NCBI RefSeq assembly: GCF_000204055.1
Contig: NW_006768777.1
Coordinates: 1,056,008 to 1,120,007 of the forward strand
Source of the DNA: Melampsora larici-populina 98AG31
Lineage: Eukaryota; Basidiomycota; Pucciniomycetes; Pucciniales; Melampsoraceae
Reading direction: 5' to 3'
Length of the DNA stretch: 64,000 nucleotides
How positions within the stretch are numbered: position 1 is the stretch's first letter; the number at the start of each line of letters is the position of its first letter. Made by a program: the position numbers and the translations under genes. This document shows positions 1-12,042 of the stretch, in pieces. The notes beneath the pieces are model-generated. The model was not told the DNA's origin. It saw only the letters and a list, made by a program, of their open reading frames with translations, and did not search any database.

Positions 1-1
1 T

Positions 2-253
2 GAAGAAAATGATCAAGCATCTGAAAAGTTAGGTCCAATTATTGAACAAATTCAGTAAGCCAAAAACCATTCGTTAATTTATCTTTTCTTTCCAAGTTGA
101 TCAAGTTGATAAATTTTTGACATGATCCTTTTTCTTTTCTTTTTTTTTCTTTCTTCTAGGCAACATTTTAATGATATCGCTAATGATCCTTCACAAGTTA
201 AACCAAACCTTGCAGAAATTATTCGATTGAGATCTGAAGCTCTTCCTCGTTAG
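2..253 (+). CDS. 3' end of an unidentified gene (two exons, 5' truncated by window edge)
   Basis: Exon 2-54 is followed by a GT-AG intron (55-159, donor GTAAGC, pyrimidine-rich acceptor ending TTCTAG) and a last exon 160-253 ending in TAG. The spliced tail is a charged helical sequence of about 48 residues, running from EENDQASEKLG to RLRSEALPR. The phase is kept across the intron (split CAG codon), which supports a real gene. The rest of the gene lies left of the window, so I cannot name the product. Confidence 0.6.
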
Positions 254-1558
254 TTCTCTTTCCTAAACCTTTTCTCCATACATTCGTATACCATAAACTG
301 ATCCAATTTCGATTTTCTTTAGTTGCTATGATCATCATTTCAAACGTACTTTCTAATGGAACTCGAACATAGAGAAACAATTTCCTTTGTTTCTTTTGAA
401 TTTACATTTTATACTCAATTGGGTTATAATAATATGACTAAGATATTCCTAGATGATTTAGCTTAGAATCAAGATTTGATACTGTAGAACAATATGCAAT
501 CTAATTTATTTATACCTAATGATTTCTTGACGATGACCATTCTCACTGGAGATTTTAATGATCTTGATCCCTACCTTTGAACCATTCACATGGCAGTCAG
601 CTTTTGGATGTGAGAGAATTTGCAAGGTTGAAAAGTTATGATTCAGTTTTTAAACACCGTTAGATCCTGTGTACATGGTGATTAGGATGTAGATATCCAC
701 AGCCTTTTCAGGCATGGTGGACCATAAAACTCTACCAACCAATCATGAGGTCTTCACGTAGAGAACAATTGGTCAACCGTTCTAACGTCCTCAACTCCTA
801 ACAGTCCAATGAAATGTGATATCACATCACCAATGATATTAAACCAGATCAGCTGGCTTTGGTGGAGCAACGCCTATCAGAATGTTGATGAGCTTTCAAG
901 GATTGGCAAGATTACCTGAGAGATTAAATACATTCACTGCACAAATCCCAAGACCAAGAAGCTGATCTTGTCAAGGGAGTCAATCATGTACGCCGCACAA
1001 CACTCAATCCCTGCGAATGAACCATAAAACCTCGAGAACAAGCAGCCTTAATATTTTGTTCTAAGGTCTTGAAAAACCAATTATAATCATGAACCAAATT
1101 ATTGATCACTTGTGGATCCAGGATTATACCTCTCAGGTGTGCTTTCCACCTTGTTTCATCTGCATGAAAATCACCTGTCATGTAGATTACCGTTCCAGGG
1201 GTCAGCGAAGGATTTTTTGAAGCCTTCGTTATCATTCTCCTCCTCGTTTTGCTTGTTTCCTTTCAAGACTTGAGAGTGGTCATAACTTGTATGTGGAAGC
1301 ATGGTCCTGGGATACATGACAAACTAGAAAACCCGGGTGTTTTTCGATCAGAAGCCCGTAACGGGGTTGCTCAAGGTCCCGAATGTGTCTCGGGGACTTG
1401 ACCACCTCGATGTGCCTGTCGCGATTTTTCCACTCGACTTGATCATCACCTTGGCTGTTTTACTTATTTACCATTTCAGCACCACACAAGCCTTTCCAAC
1501 CTTTCCAAGGAAACTCGAACGACATCCAACCATTCTACCTTCACCGCCCGTTCTGAAG
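254..1558. other. intergenic region, one weak ORF
   Basis: I see no convincing complete gene. An 83-codon ORF on the minus strand (1235-984) starts with ATG and has protein-like composition (a stretch reading TGDFHADETRW), but I could not connect it to further exons or a family. It may be a gene relic. The right part of the region is the MED17 promoter. Confidence 0.4.
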
Positions 1559-4026
1559 ATGCGGGAGCCAAAGCTTTCAGTTAATCTTGAACCTCCTTCT
1601 GCTCGCCGTTTGGCCAATGATATCCCACTGGATAAAGAATATTTTGAATCTCAAAAAGACGTGCTTTGGGATCTTACGGACGATGGCACTCGTATTTGGA
1701 AACAACCGTATGCTCCATGGCTCAGACTCTACCGCTCTTAGAGACAAACAATAATGATATAAATGCTCTTTCAAATCATGATTCCACTTTCTTTGTCTCT
1801 CTCGATCAGTGATGATGAAACAACTCGGATGACCGACAATCTATGTCGCGTGTGGCAAGAACGTGGCGACTTCTCCCAGCTAACCCTTGATTCCATTCAC
1901 ACCGCCCCTACTACCCCTGCAGAGCTGGAAGAGACGCCTGATGCCTCTGATGAGTCGACCACGAAAGAAGAACCCCAAGGAACGGACTCTATCAGTAGCG
2001 AGGATTTATGGGAGATGAAGCTCAAAATGGTTCAGCATCTCGGGCAAGTCATCAATCCATTTAGAAAGAAATCTACAGATCTCTCATGCTCTCTCATTGT
2101 GCGTTTCCAGTGCGATTGGGGTTGAATTGGCAGCAGGACTCGATCTTTTGAATATCGTCCTTGGCCCTCTGGCTCCTGATACAGTGGACACCAACAGTCT
2201 ACCCATGCCAAACGGCGGTCTCGCACCCGCTATCCATTCTCCAGATCATATTCCACCTCAAGCAGAATCCACGACCCTTGTTGACGCTGCAGTATCCTTG
2301 ATGCGAAAGCAAAAAACTACCAAAAATGTATCGAATGTCCTGAGGAACGCCTCAGAAGAACTGGGGAAACAAGTTGAAAGATCTCAAGATCAATGGAACG
2401 CTTTGTTAGAGCTTCGAGAAGAAGGCTGGGATATGCGACCAAAAGGCGTCAAAGCCGGTGTTGACGTAAGCCTGATAGGAAAAGGAGCGGAGCGAGCAGC
2501 GAAAGAAGTTGGCATTGTCTTTGCAAACCCCGAAGGTCCGTTCTACATACGCTCTCTTCACTTTTGACCTCAACTTTCACACTCAGTCCAACTATTCTCC
2601 TTGCCTGGCATACTGTGACTACCTGAAGTACAGCTGCGGAGGTTCTACGCGCTTCTTCGATTGCTTCATTGGAGCCAGCATCTCTGGGTTCAGTTGGCTC
2701 GCGACCGGAGATGAAGTTTCCCACTCGACCCAGGCGACGTTTGGTCATCAGCCTGATCACACCCGAAGGTCAACCGGAATACTTTTCTCCTTGGTCAAAC
2801 TACTCCTTTCAATCTGCCACATCACCCCTCTTTTCTGAAGACTTAGAAATGGCTCGTGCAGAGATGCTCGAAGAAGAAATCTTCAGCGAGGTGACTTGCC
2901 CAGTTACAATTTGGGTGGCCAAGTTCTGATAGCCATGTCTTTTGTTAGGTTTCCAAGGAGGCGCAACTTGTCGATAGCTATTCAATCATCACATCAGATT
3001 CTTCTGTACATGTCGAGGACCTAGGACTAAGAGTACAGATACGGTTTGAGATGGTTAATATTATGCTCAACGGATCAGTCCTTGTGCATATACTAACGAT
3101 CCTGTCCACTTTCCATCTCATAGGTTGAAAAAGTTGCATCAACTAAATTTTCAAATGAGGACTCACCTCTGGCGCTTCTAATATCATCGATCATGCGGCT
3201 TATGATGACTTCAATGTACCGATCACGGCGTCTACACGCTACTGGCTCTGCAATATCTAAGCCAAAAGTCTCTCGACCCAAGATGCTGAAACCGGTATTG
3301 GATTTAATTGTTTTCTACACCTGTGCCCTGAGCGTGCGACGTCTTTTTATCCAAGCTGCCGACGCATTGACGCCGACTCGTCTCGAGGTCGATCTTGAAT
3401 GTGAGCCGGTGTTGGAATCGGTCGCAAAAATCATACGTTTACTGAGCGATACTGGATTTGGCGAGGATACGCAAAATAAGACATTTGCGCTGGGGGGCAT
3501 GTGGACATTGAGGATTTGTGAACAGTAAGTTGTTCCTCTCTTCATATACTTCATGCAGCTTGGTGACGTAACTTGTTACATAGTCATTCAGTTTTTTTCA
3601 CAGTCGCTTGCCCAGCAGTGGTTTCTTTATGGTTACCTCATCAGTCAATCAAAATTGCTCTTCCGCAGCTTTCAAGTGTACTTCAACGTGAGGTAGAAGA
3701 ATGCATCTTATCAGCTTTATTGGACTCAGTTGAACAGAAAGGCTTTTCAGCCACACGATGTGCGCCAGGCTTCAGTTGTGTACGGGGCGAACTGGAGATG
3801 TAAGATATTTTCTTTGGCCTCCTATCCCTGGAATTGATTATTTCACTTATGTTTGGATATCTTTCTTAGATTTTTGACCGTCAGCTTTTCACTCAGAAAT
3901 GGTGTTAAGGCCAGGGTAGAAAAACTTCAACCGACATCTACAACACCAATCCCCATACTTATTAGTAAGTATGAAGGAAAAGGTAGCATTATGGAATGGT
4001 TGGAAGGAACAATCCCCCCTACATGA
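1559..4026 (+). CDS. MED17: Mediator of RNA polymerase II transcription subunit 17
   Basis: MED17 (Srb4 family) is a core scaffold of the Mediator head module and is needed for RNA polymerase II initiation in the nucleus. I placed exons at 1559-1707, 1810-2029 (or 2047), 2079-2535, 2634-2890, 2949-3053, 3124-3524, 3584-3799 and 3870-4026. All splice phases agree and the product is about 653 residues, usual for the family. Recognised blocks in order: N-terminal KLSVNLEPPS; helical QLxxAxxLLN-type segment; WNALLELREEGWDMRPKG; LEMARAEMLEEEIFSEV; LKPVLDLIVFY; and a C-terminal sheet region ending MEWLEGTIPPT. The upstream in-frame ORF from 1337 is ignored because the family start fits the ATG at 1559. 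Weak point: the intron near 2030-2078 is 49 nt with donor GTTCAG, or only 31 nt from 2048, so that junction needs RNA data. No premature stops. Confidence 0.85.
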
Positions 4027-4789
4027 TCATGAGGAGTGATTTGTGGTGCGGGAATTGATCATGGTGTCTTGGACATGATTGTAAATGAGGATCTAACTGT
4101 CTTGATTATCCAGCCAGTGTGTTTCCTTGAGGTGATCAAACTGGAGGTTATATTGTATACCTTTTCATAAATCTGTATTGCTTACAAAAGTACCTGTCAT
4201 AGGTTGAATGATTCTTATGTAATTTATTCTTTGCTTGAAAATCATTGAAATTATATACTACAACTTCAGATGAGCGAGTGATCCAATCAAAAAAGTCAAG
4301 ATCCACATGGCAGGTGGTCCACCATGTGGAAATACTTTGAGAGTATCAATTCATTAGTAGGTCTGGGAAAGTCTTACGCAAGTCTGATTCTGACCCACTT
4401 CCCAAATCTAATCTTCAAAGATCCATAGGCAGAACTCACCTTTGAAAGCTTATGGTCCTCCACAATCACTGCTGATACGGACCATTCAGAAAAACACAGG
4501 TATGGGGTTTCAAGCTCGAAAAAATAGACTAATGTGGTAAAACAAAAGGTCTGGTGACAACCATGATGAGATTGGCATACATTGTGTAGATCACCCAAAA
4601 GCTGTTCTTAGTTGACCCCCCTCTGTTGGGAACCTGAAGAGCGCATACAGACCCCCGAGCAAGACACATTCTGGGGGTATGGGCTCATAGGCACAACACT
4701 CGACTACCTGTGGGGCTACACAGCACTTCATTGGAAGAAGTGCAAATTGGTGATACGATCCTACAATTATTTGGCCGCTTTCGCTGCAA
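4027..4789. other. intergenic, nothing recognised
   Basis: AT-rich sequence between MED17 and tRNA-Gly. ORFs here are short and lack family motifs. An ORF from 4612 runs straight through the tRNA gene and is treated as spurious. Confidence 0.5.
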
Positions 4790-4825
<36 letters not shown>

Positions 4826-4834
4826 TTGTGCGAG

Positions 4835-4869
<35 letters not shown>
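4790..4869 (+). tRNA. tRNA-Gly(GCC) with a 9-nt intron, copy 1
   Basis: The 7-bp acceptor stem GCGTTGT/ACAACGC closes perfectly. The T arm is AGGGG-TTCGACT-CCCCT. The anticodon stem GGGCC/GGCCT encloses TTGCCA, then 9 extra nt (TTGTGCGAG), then T. This gives loop TTGCCAT with anticodon GCC and an intron at the canonical position after nucleotide 37. The D stem has one mismatch. A is the discriminator base and a T5 run follows at about 4874, a Pol III terminator. A near-identical gene lies at 35430-35509. Confidence 0.85.
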
Positions 4870-4870
<1 letters not shown>

Positions 4871-5085
4871 ATATTTTTGTAGATCGGCACTGTCCACTTG
4901 ACAAGGTCTGTGTTGAAGGCTTGATGGAACAAACGATATATGCCAGCACCGCAGCTGCTGGTGGTAGAAGTTCTGGTGAAATCTTGAAAGTTGGCTGCAT
5001 TTTGCTCTGGAACACAATGATGCTTGTACTGATTGAGGTACAGCTCTTGTTTCACCTGGAGGCCCTTGATGTGCATCTTGCGTAC

Positions 5086-5210
5086 ATCTTGGGAAATGAA
5101 CACACAAGCATGTCAAAGGATTGAGAACAATGCAAATCTCAGTCCAAGTGAAGTAATATTACATAAGCTTAAATCCCTATACTTCTCCACTCATCTACTT
5201 TTACAAAAGC
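5086..5210 (-). repeat. inverted copy of the hAT 3' flank (partner at 15254-15379)
   Basis: The reverse complement of this segment matches 15254-15379 along its length: shared blocks include CTTCACTTGGACTGAGAT, TGTTCTCAATCCTTTG and TTCATTTCCCAAGAT. Homology stops sharply at CCCAAGAT on both sides. No target duplication is visible. It is either a solo terminus of the same transposon family or the far end of a larger composite element spanning 5.1-15.4 kb. Confidence 0.65.
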
Positions 5211-7012
5211 AATTTGATACCAATTTGACCTACAGTTCTGATACCAAGATTTAAGTTTTGAGAATTTCAAAGAGCAATCAATATAGCTTTTGAAAAGCAT
5301 TTCCTTTGGCTTTCAATGCACACCTCTTAATGTCCTTAGTAAAAGCACCATTACCTTGAGACCTCTACATATCTATTTCTAAAAACTGTATGTACTTTAC
5401 TGGTTTCAAAAGAACTCAAATAGCAATTCAACACCAATTTGAGTTATGGTACTAATACCAAGCTTTGAAAAGCATTGTATAAAGTTTTAATAAGCATTTA
5501 ATTTAATTTTCAATGATAATATTGGAAACTTCTATCATAAAATCTGCATTTCTAAAGTTCACTAGCATAAAATGACACACCTTGTAAAACATTCCTTCTG
5601 GTTCCATCAAAAGCTCTAATATCAATTTTCCAAAAGCTTAAAAACCTGCAATGCTTTTATTATGTAAGCTCGGCCATTGTTGTTGTTTACCAAAAAAACT
5701 GAAATCATGGACTATAAAGCATATTGTAAAAAGAAATTAAGCTGCCTAGCACACGTATACTTTGAAAAGCAGCCAAACAAAGTGTTGAATAGAGATCAAT
5801 TCAATGTTCAGTGGAACACCCTGAACCATTTATTTTGAACTCATGAAAAGCACATACTTCATTTTTTGGAAAGCATTCTGTTCAAGAGTGAATCATGAGC
5901 ATTTGCCATTGTCATTCAAAAGATCTCTTGCAAACCATGTGTTCATCATGCAATAAACCGTGTGTTCATGAACTTCACAAACACACGATTTATCAAAGAT
6001 CACAAACTCTCTGCAAAAAGAAATTTAACCTCTTCATGTGTTATAATCTGACCTGCTGCATTTGAAAAGATATGTATTTGTCTCACTTTTGCTACCCATC
6101 CCCTGCAGAACGCTAAATTATTCAAGGAAATATTATACTAGATATCATTACACATGCATTTTACTGTTACTCCACTTTTAGAATTCCATCTTTGGCCTTT
6201 CAACTAAAACCATGATTTTCTGTGCATCCATATATTTCAACACTCCAACTTTTCCTCCTTGCACTGCAAATATAATGTGTTTCTCCAAGCTGAAACATGA
6301 TCAAATTTAATGTACAAGATGATTAAGAATGCAGAATGAATGCACACTTGATGCACTTGTAATCATTTTGTAGATTAAATGTAGTTATTTTTCACCTTGG
6401 AGAGACAAATTATATTCACAGATCAATGGCTTCCCTCAATCTTAACCTTCCAGTGAAACTTATTTTTTCATGCACACCAACAAGCAAGCTTTTTATTGAC
6501 AATGTGCAGTTGTATCGGATCACTTATTCAATGTTGCCTTGTCAACTTCCAGATAAAATTGTTGCTAAATTCATCACACTGTACCAAAAAACATTGTCTT
6601 AGAATTGTTCTATTATCTGAGTCTATTTTGGGTGTACAGGCTATGCCCAGCGTAATTATGTTGCAAAGGCACCATAATTCCTACCCCGGGAATTTCCAAA
6701 AAGAGTGGCAGTTGGCAGTAGGTATTGAAATATGGGAATTGGGGCCAGCTTAGTGATGGCTTCACCTCAAGTTGGTGCGCCACCCCATCAGGTTCTTGAG
6801 TTGGATAGAATTTTGCCACTATGTTCTTAAAATTTTGAAACTCAGACCTCAAGCTGTCATGTATTCCAAACCCTCACTCTAAAGGTCTATCAAAAGGATC
6901 ACTGTTGAAGTCTTCAATTCACACAAGAAGAGGTAACAAATTGAGGAAACACAAAGAACTGAAGGAGAATTAAATGCAATAAACTGTTGAGGAAAATTAT
7001 GTGAAGATACAA

Positions 7013-7113
7013 ATTACCCCAATCAAATTTATCAAGTTTGTCACATTAACCCATATGTCAGAATCACTGAACTTGAAAGTACTTCTCTTTCCTCATCTTT
7101 GGAAAGAGAAGTA
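7013..7113 (+). repeat. dispersed stem-loop repeat, copy 1
   Basis: A perfect 13-bp stem (TACTTCTCTTTCC, 7080-7092, and its complement 7101-7113) encloses the loop TCATCTTT. About 65 bp upstream is ATTACCCCAATCAA. The same arrangement recurs at 12575-12675 and, inverted, at 62281-62375. Confidence 0.6.
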
Positions 7114-7199
7114 CGTACTCTTCCAACTTTTCCTTTCTTGTATATTTTTTACTAATATTGATATTTATGCTCAATAGCTGTTATGTTTCATCTGCCATA

Positions 7200-7586
7200 A
7201 GACTCTTACTCTTGACAACATAGATCAGTTATTGAATGATAGATAACTTCAACTAATTAAATCTGTACCAATCATCCAGGTACTAACTTCATAAGTCCTA
7301 TCTTGATCATGAATCTTTCTGATTGATTTGTTGTTTCAGGTCAGAATAATCTTGTTAGATTGCATGTAAGGAGCTGTTTCTCACAGTGCTATTGTACACA
7401 ATCTTAGGTGAATAAAATGGAATATCTGGAAAGAGAAACTCTTACTCTTTATAACAGAGATCAGTTATTGACTGATAGATAACTTAAACTAATCAAATCT
7501 GTACCAATCATCCAGGTCAGAATAATCTTGTTAGATTTTGTGTAGGGACTTGGTTCTCACAGCGCTATTGTGCACAATCTTAGTTA
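7200..7586 (+). repeat. imperfect direct duplication
   Basis: The phrase GATAGATAACTTCAACTAAT through AATCATCCAGGT occurs near 7240-7280 and again near 7478-7516. The block GTCAGAATAATCTTGTTAGAT to GCACAATCTTAG follows near 7340-7406 and again near 7517-7584. This looks like a local duplication with about 90 percent identity by eye. Confidence 0.5.
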
Positions 7587-8615
7587 CCCAAACCCACAGA
7601 TATCTTTCTTGATTCAAAGACACTCATAATTTCTCAATCACATGTGCCAAATAAATTCCCATGCACAGTTCAAGCAATGGTGCCTGCGGAACCCAAGATG
7701 CTAATTCAGTATCAATGCACTCTTTCATGATCTGGTAGGTTTCTTCAAGACCCACATCAAGAGTGAATCCATTCACAATCCATAGTCAACTACTTGTGTA
7801 ACACTCTATTGTTCTTGGTATCAATGGTCCTTGGTCTGTACTACAGGCATCTGCAGCCAATGAAAATGTTTACTCAACAGTGGCTGAGCTCCCACTGGCA
7901 GCCACATATTGGCAAGCTAGTTTTGACAGGACTGGAAATTCTCCCTTGTGGCTTTGTTGATGATTGTTTTGTCAGGTTTCACACCTAGAACAAAAGTAGA
8001 TTAAGAATAATCACCTGCCTCCACTTCAATGCTAAGCAAGGGTTCGTTGCAAAATTGCCTGAAGGTTCATTGCTTCCAAGCTGATATTCAGTGAGTTAAT
8101 CAATTGTTGAATTCCCCTTTTGTGGGGCATGAAGATGCAACATGGGTTCAAGCTATTACCCCTCTTCATTGAGTTCACCACTTTTCACTATTTTCACTGT
8201 TGTGTAGTTTGTCTTTGCTCATTTATTTTTATATATGTGCCTGTCATGTTTCAGACTATCCGTATATGATAAGTTTGAAACATATAGTCAATTTAGATAT
8301 ATCATTATACCTGAAAGAGCATTATATTAGTTTCTTTCTTCACCATCTAGCTTATCAAATTGCATTTTTGTATTGAAGGTGATTACTCAATCAATGGGGG
8401 GCTTAATAGTTTCATAGTGATACATCTGAGCTATATCTAGGCCCCTCTCTGAAATAATTGCAACAAAGAAATCAATCATTTGGAGTGGGTGGGTAGGGAA
8501 ACATACCACAATAATTGACATATCTGCTACAACAAAAACAAATAAGTTTTCTGCACATGTCAAAAATTTAGATAGAATATGACTTCAATTCATCTGCTTA
8601 TAATCCAGGTAAGAT

Positions 8616-11387
8616 TCAAGCCTCCATTTCTTGTTTTGACAAATTAAAACCATTTTCCTTCAACCATAATGGAAACTGTTCTGGTATACAAGTCTCCAAT
8701 ACCTCGTCCAAGTGTCTCACATGGTCCTTGATTGATGATGGCTTTGGCCACCTCTTTAATAGGTCCCATATTGTAGGTTCCACCTTTATGATCTTCAATA
8801 CACTTGAATTTTTTTTGAATATCTCCATCATATATTGAGACTCTTGACAGATATTTGAGGATGCATGACTCATTTTTGCAGAGCCCACAAATAATGTGTC
8901 AAAGTCCACTTTGGTCAAGATTGAAAACTGTATTTGGAGAAAATCCCACACATCTCGCAGAATGATGTGAAGGAACTCACTACTTCCAGTTTCCTTTTCT
9001 AAGACTATCTTCACTACACCAAAAAGAGAAGGAACCAATCTCAACTTTAAGTTACTGATGGCATTTTCAACCCTGCTTATGTAGTATTTTATTTCACTGG
9101 GTCCCAATGATGGTTTCTTATCAGATACCTTGGTAAGAAGGCTTGACCTTAACTGCTTGAAATAAACCCTCAACTCTTGCTCAATATTCAAAATGAATCT
9201 GACACATGATCTTCCTTGATTCAATAGAGTTTGTCTACTAGTTGCTATTTCGGAAAGCTTTGGAGTGACAGAAGTTGTTGGTAAATATGCTTCATTCCTG
9301 TCCACATAGCTTTGGTCTCTTCCACAACCTTTGTGCATCCATATTCTAAGTTTTGTATTCAATAATCCATAAGGAATTATTGATAATGACAACACTTTTT
9401 CATCTCTCCATTCTTTCCATACTTGGTAATATACATAAAGCTTGAAATCACGTGGACTCTTCAAAAACAGGAGTTCATGTAGTACTCTGAATGGTGAAAT
9501 TCTATTGTATCTTTTTATATCTGTCTCAGAACCAATTATATCTTGAATTTTCTGGGTATCAAATATTGAAAACCCATCAATATATCCTTGTATCCAATGT
9601 AAGCTTTTTTTGAAGAGGTTGTAGCAATCACTTTCTGGGTTTTCTGGTGCATCAACAAAAGCAATAAATCCAAGAAATACCATCACAACTGCAGAATTGA
9701 CTTTTCTTCCCGCATGTTCCAAATTCTTCCTCATATCTGTTAAAACACCTCCTGTGAAATCCAGATTTTCAACTGAGACTTTAAATCTTTTTTTCCAATC
9801 AAGAAACCATTTGTCATTGATGCTTACTAAATCACCATACATTCTGAGCTGTGTACTACCCAATTCTCTAAGACTACCAGGAATCCTTCTCAGGATATTC
9901 CTGATCAAGTGATGGGGCATCTTATCATTTGGAAAAGATAAGTCTAAATCTGGAGAAAATTCAAATAAGTTTTGATTACTATTATGAGTGTTTTCAAGCC
10001 TTGAATCAGCCAATCTGGTTTTGCAATTCCTTGAATTCTGGATTGTTTTGGGATTTGCTGTTCTTTTTTTAGATTCCCTGCTCTTCTTGAGGGATGATTT
10101 GAGTTGGGAAGGGATAGATATTGGGTTTTCCTTGACTATTGTCATGGTTTCTTCCATTGGATGATTACTGGTTTTCATATTCCATAACTCTGTAGACATT
10201 GTAGGCTTTTCCCTTTCATTTGAATTTAAGGAGGTGTAATCAGACATTGATCCATCCACACCTGTATGTGCAGATCTTTCACCTCCACCTATCTCGGGTA
10301 TATCTGCCACTGAATCTGAATGTATTGAAATACCTCTGGGCATTTTATTTTCTTCCAGAGCATTTTCCATTCTGGGAAAACATTGTCTTTGAAGGTTCAC
10401 AAGAAGAGAGCTGGAAAATGAGTTTCCTGCAATACCTCTGTGATTGTGTCCTGAACTAGAGTCAATAATGTTATAGTTGTGTGATGTGATGGTGTCTGAA
10501 GAAAATTTGAAAGCACCTTCAGGTGTTTCTTCTTCCATGAAATTAAATTCAGGGTCTGAGGAATGGGAGAACTTCATCATATGATCCAACAACTGTTGAT
10601 TTGGGAAAGTTTCAGGATTTTCATGTGGATACATTGGAATTGTATTTAGAGATGTTTGCTTCTGATGTTCTTCAAGTCCCTGGAATATGTCATTACCATT
10701 TGTACAGGTTGGAATGCTTGAGAGATCATCAACTAAGTCTACATTCAGAGGGAAAGGCAAGGAGGGGTATATGTGTGATGGATTCAGTGAATTTGCACTT
10801 GGATTATGGCCAGTATCAGTATCTTCTGGTGTGTGTGAAAAGTGAAATGGTGCTGTGTATGGGTTATTAATTGAAGGATGATGTTGATACCAAGTATGTG
10901 GCTCTTTGTTTATGGTCATTTCAGCTAGTGGTGCCCCTTGGATTCTAACTTGACTCATTCTATTGGTCACTGGATCACTCTCCTCTATTCTATGATGATT
11001 ATTGATATGATGAACTGGATCTTGGTTTGTATTCCATAGCGTGGTGTGCATTGAAGATTTGTCCTGCAGATAATTATACTGGAATTGAAGCTTTGAACCA
11101 ATCTCTTCCCCATAGATATGTTCATGCTTCCCCTGATGTGTGTGAATATCTGATTCAGGATGTAGGTGTCCAAGATCCTGGATTCCATGACCCTCAACAT
11201 CAATAGTAGGACATGTCTTGTCATTTCCCCAGTTGAATATTTGAGTGTATAGACTATCAAAGGAGGTATTTTCAAAGGGATCCTCAACCTGATGCTCTAA
11301 ACCTCTCACAATGTAAAAGGAAAGATATGAGATTGAGGCAGCTGTAATTAATTTAATTCTTCTTGTAGCCATGTTGAGAGTGCTCAT
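8616..11387 (-). CDS. large hypothetical protein, 923 aa, unknown family
   Basis: Single uninterrupted ORF, far too long to be chance. A hydrophobic stretch near the N-terminus (LITAASISYLSFYIVRG, preceded by RRIK) could be a signal peptide or anchor, so the product may enter the secretory pathway. The first 400 residues are His/Ser/Asn-rich and look disordered. A basic stretch near residue 430 (KSSLKKSRESKKR) could be a nuclear signal, which conflicts with secretion. The C-terminal half is helical and better ordered, with a few Cys. I recognise no catalytic motif. It sits between two inverted copies of a hAT-type flank, so it may be transposon cargo or a lineage-specific rust family. Other start: the second Met (MATRR) five codons in. 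Confidence 0.65.
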   Translation of the reverse strand: MSTLNMATRRIKLITAASISYLSFYIVRGLEHQVEDPFENTSFDSLYTQIFNWGNDKTCPTIDVEGHGIQDLGHLHPESDIHTHQGKHEHIYGEEIGSKLQFQYNYLQDKSSMHTTLWNTNQDPVHHINNHHRIEESDPVTNRMSQVRIQGAPLAEMTINKEPHTWYQHHPSINNPYTAPFHFSHTPEDTDTGHNPSANSLNPSHIYPSLPFPLNVDLVDDLSSIPTCTNGNDIFQGLEEHQKQTSLNTIPMYPHENPETFPNQQLLDHMMKFSHSSDPEFNFMEEETPEGAFKFSSDTITSHNYNIIDSSSGHNHRGIAGNSFSSSLLVNLQRQCFPRMENALEENKMPRGISIHSDSVADIPEIGGGERSAHTGVDGSMSDYTSLNSNEREKPTMSTELWNMKTSNHPMEETMTIVKENPISIPSQLKSSLKKSRESKKRTANPKTIQNSRNCKTRLADSRLENTHNSNQNLFEFSPDLDLSFPNDKMPHHLIRNILRRIPGSLRELGSTQLRMYGDLVSINDKWFLDWKKRFKVSVENLDFTGGVLTDMRKNLEHAGRKVNSAVVMVFLGFIAFVDAPENPESDCYNLFKKSLHWIQGYIDGFSIFDTQKIQDIIGSETDIKRYNRISPFRVLHELLFLKSPRDFKLYVYYQVWKEWRDEKVLSLSIIPYGLLNTKLRIWMHKGCGRDQSYVDRNEAYLPTTSVTPKLSEIATSRQTLLNQGRSCVRFILNIEQELRVYFKQLRSSLLTKVSDKKPSLGPSEIKYYISRVENAISNLKLRLVPSLFGVVKIVLEKETGSSEFLHIILRDVWDFLQIQFSILTKVDFDTLFVGSAKMSHASSNICQESQYMMEIFKKNSSVLKIIKVEPTIWDLLKRWPKPSSIKDHVRHLDEVLETCIPEQFPLWLKENGFNLSKQEMEA

Positions 11388-12042
11388 AGTTGATTCTGTT
11401 GATGTGTATCAATAAGTGTTAGAGTCCATTTTGAGTTGGGTTTGATATAGTTTTTGTTGGGGAAAACTCTGCCGCTAGCAATCTCAAAAAATATCTTCAA
11501 AGATCCTCCCAACGGGTGAAGTGGGGAATTCATGGACTTGGATGAAACTTGTATGTAAAAACTCCATGTGTGTCCACTCCAATATGTATGATATAATTTA
11601 TGATGCAGCACACAAATACCTTGAAACATTTGTCAATTGTCTCAGAATTGATTACCTTGAATGAAATTTGTTTCTGGAAAATTCAGGCATACTGCCAGAG
11701 AAACCACCACAGCCATGATGAAACACCTTTAAACCTGGGTTATCAAAATGAATCCCATGACTTTAAGTTCTTCATCTTTTTCATGGGGAATTTACATGCA
11801 GTGTAATGGATGACAAAAAACAACTATCACAAAATGTATGTTTATCATCTACCAATCTGAAATGTGCAAAATGTGATATTGTGCAGCCAAGATTTCTGTG
11901 AATTTTGTGAATTTTGTGAATTTTGCCATATCATGCATTTTCTTCCTTTAAAGAATGTTTCTGTTCATGTTTATCAATGGTTTTGATCATCTTACCAGTG
12001 ATTGAGTTGAGGGTATCACAATTCCAGGCCACTAAGAACTAC

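Larger units (their letters stand above)
5211..8615. other. AT-rich intergenic stretch with repeat debris
   Basis: No coding region recognised. It contains the stem-loop repeat at 7013-7113 and a partial direct duplication at about 7200-7586, annotated separately. The rest looks like old transposon or intergenic sequence. Confidence 0.4.

Noticed and set aside
4790..4869. tRNA-Gln reading with stem CTTGC/GCGAG and loop CATTGTG
   Set aside because: Position 33 would be A and the spacing from the D arm would be abnormal; the Gly(GCC) fold with a 9-nt intron fits all canonical positions.
4612..5124. 170-codon plus-strand ORF
   Set aside because: It reads straight through the tRNA-Gly gene and the inverted hAT flank; no family motifs.
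10220..10870. plus-strand ORFs of 79-89 codons
   Set aside because: Shadows of the 923-codon minus-strand ORF.
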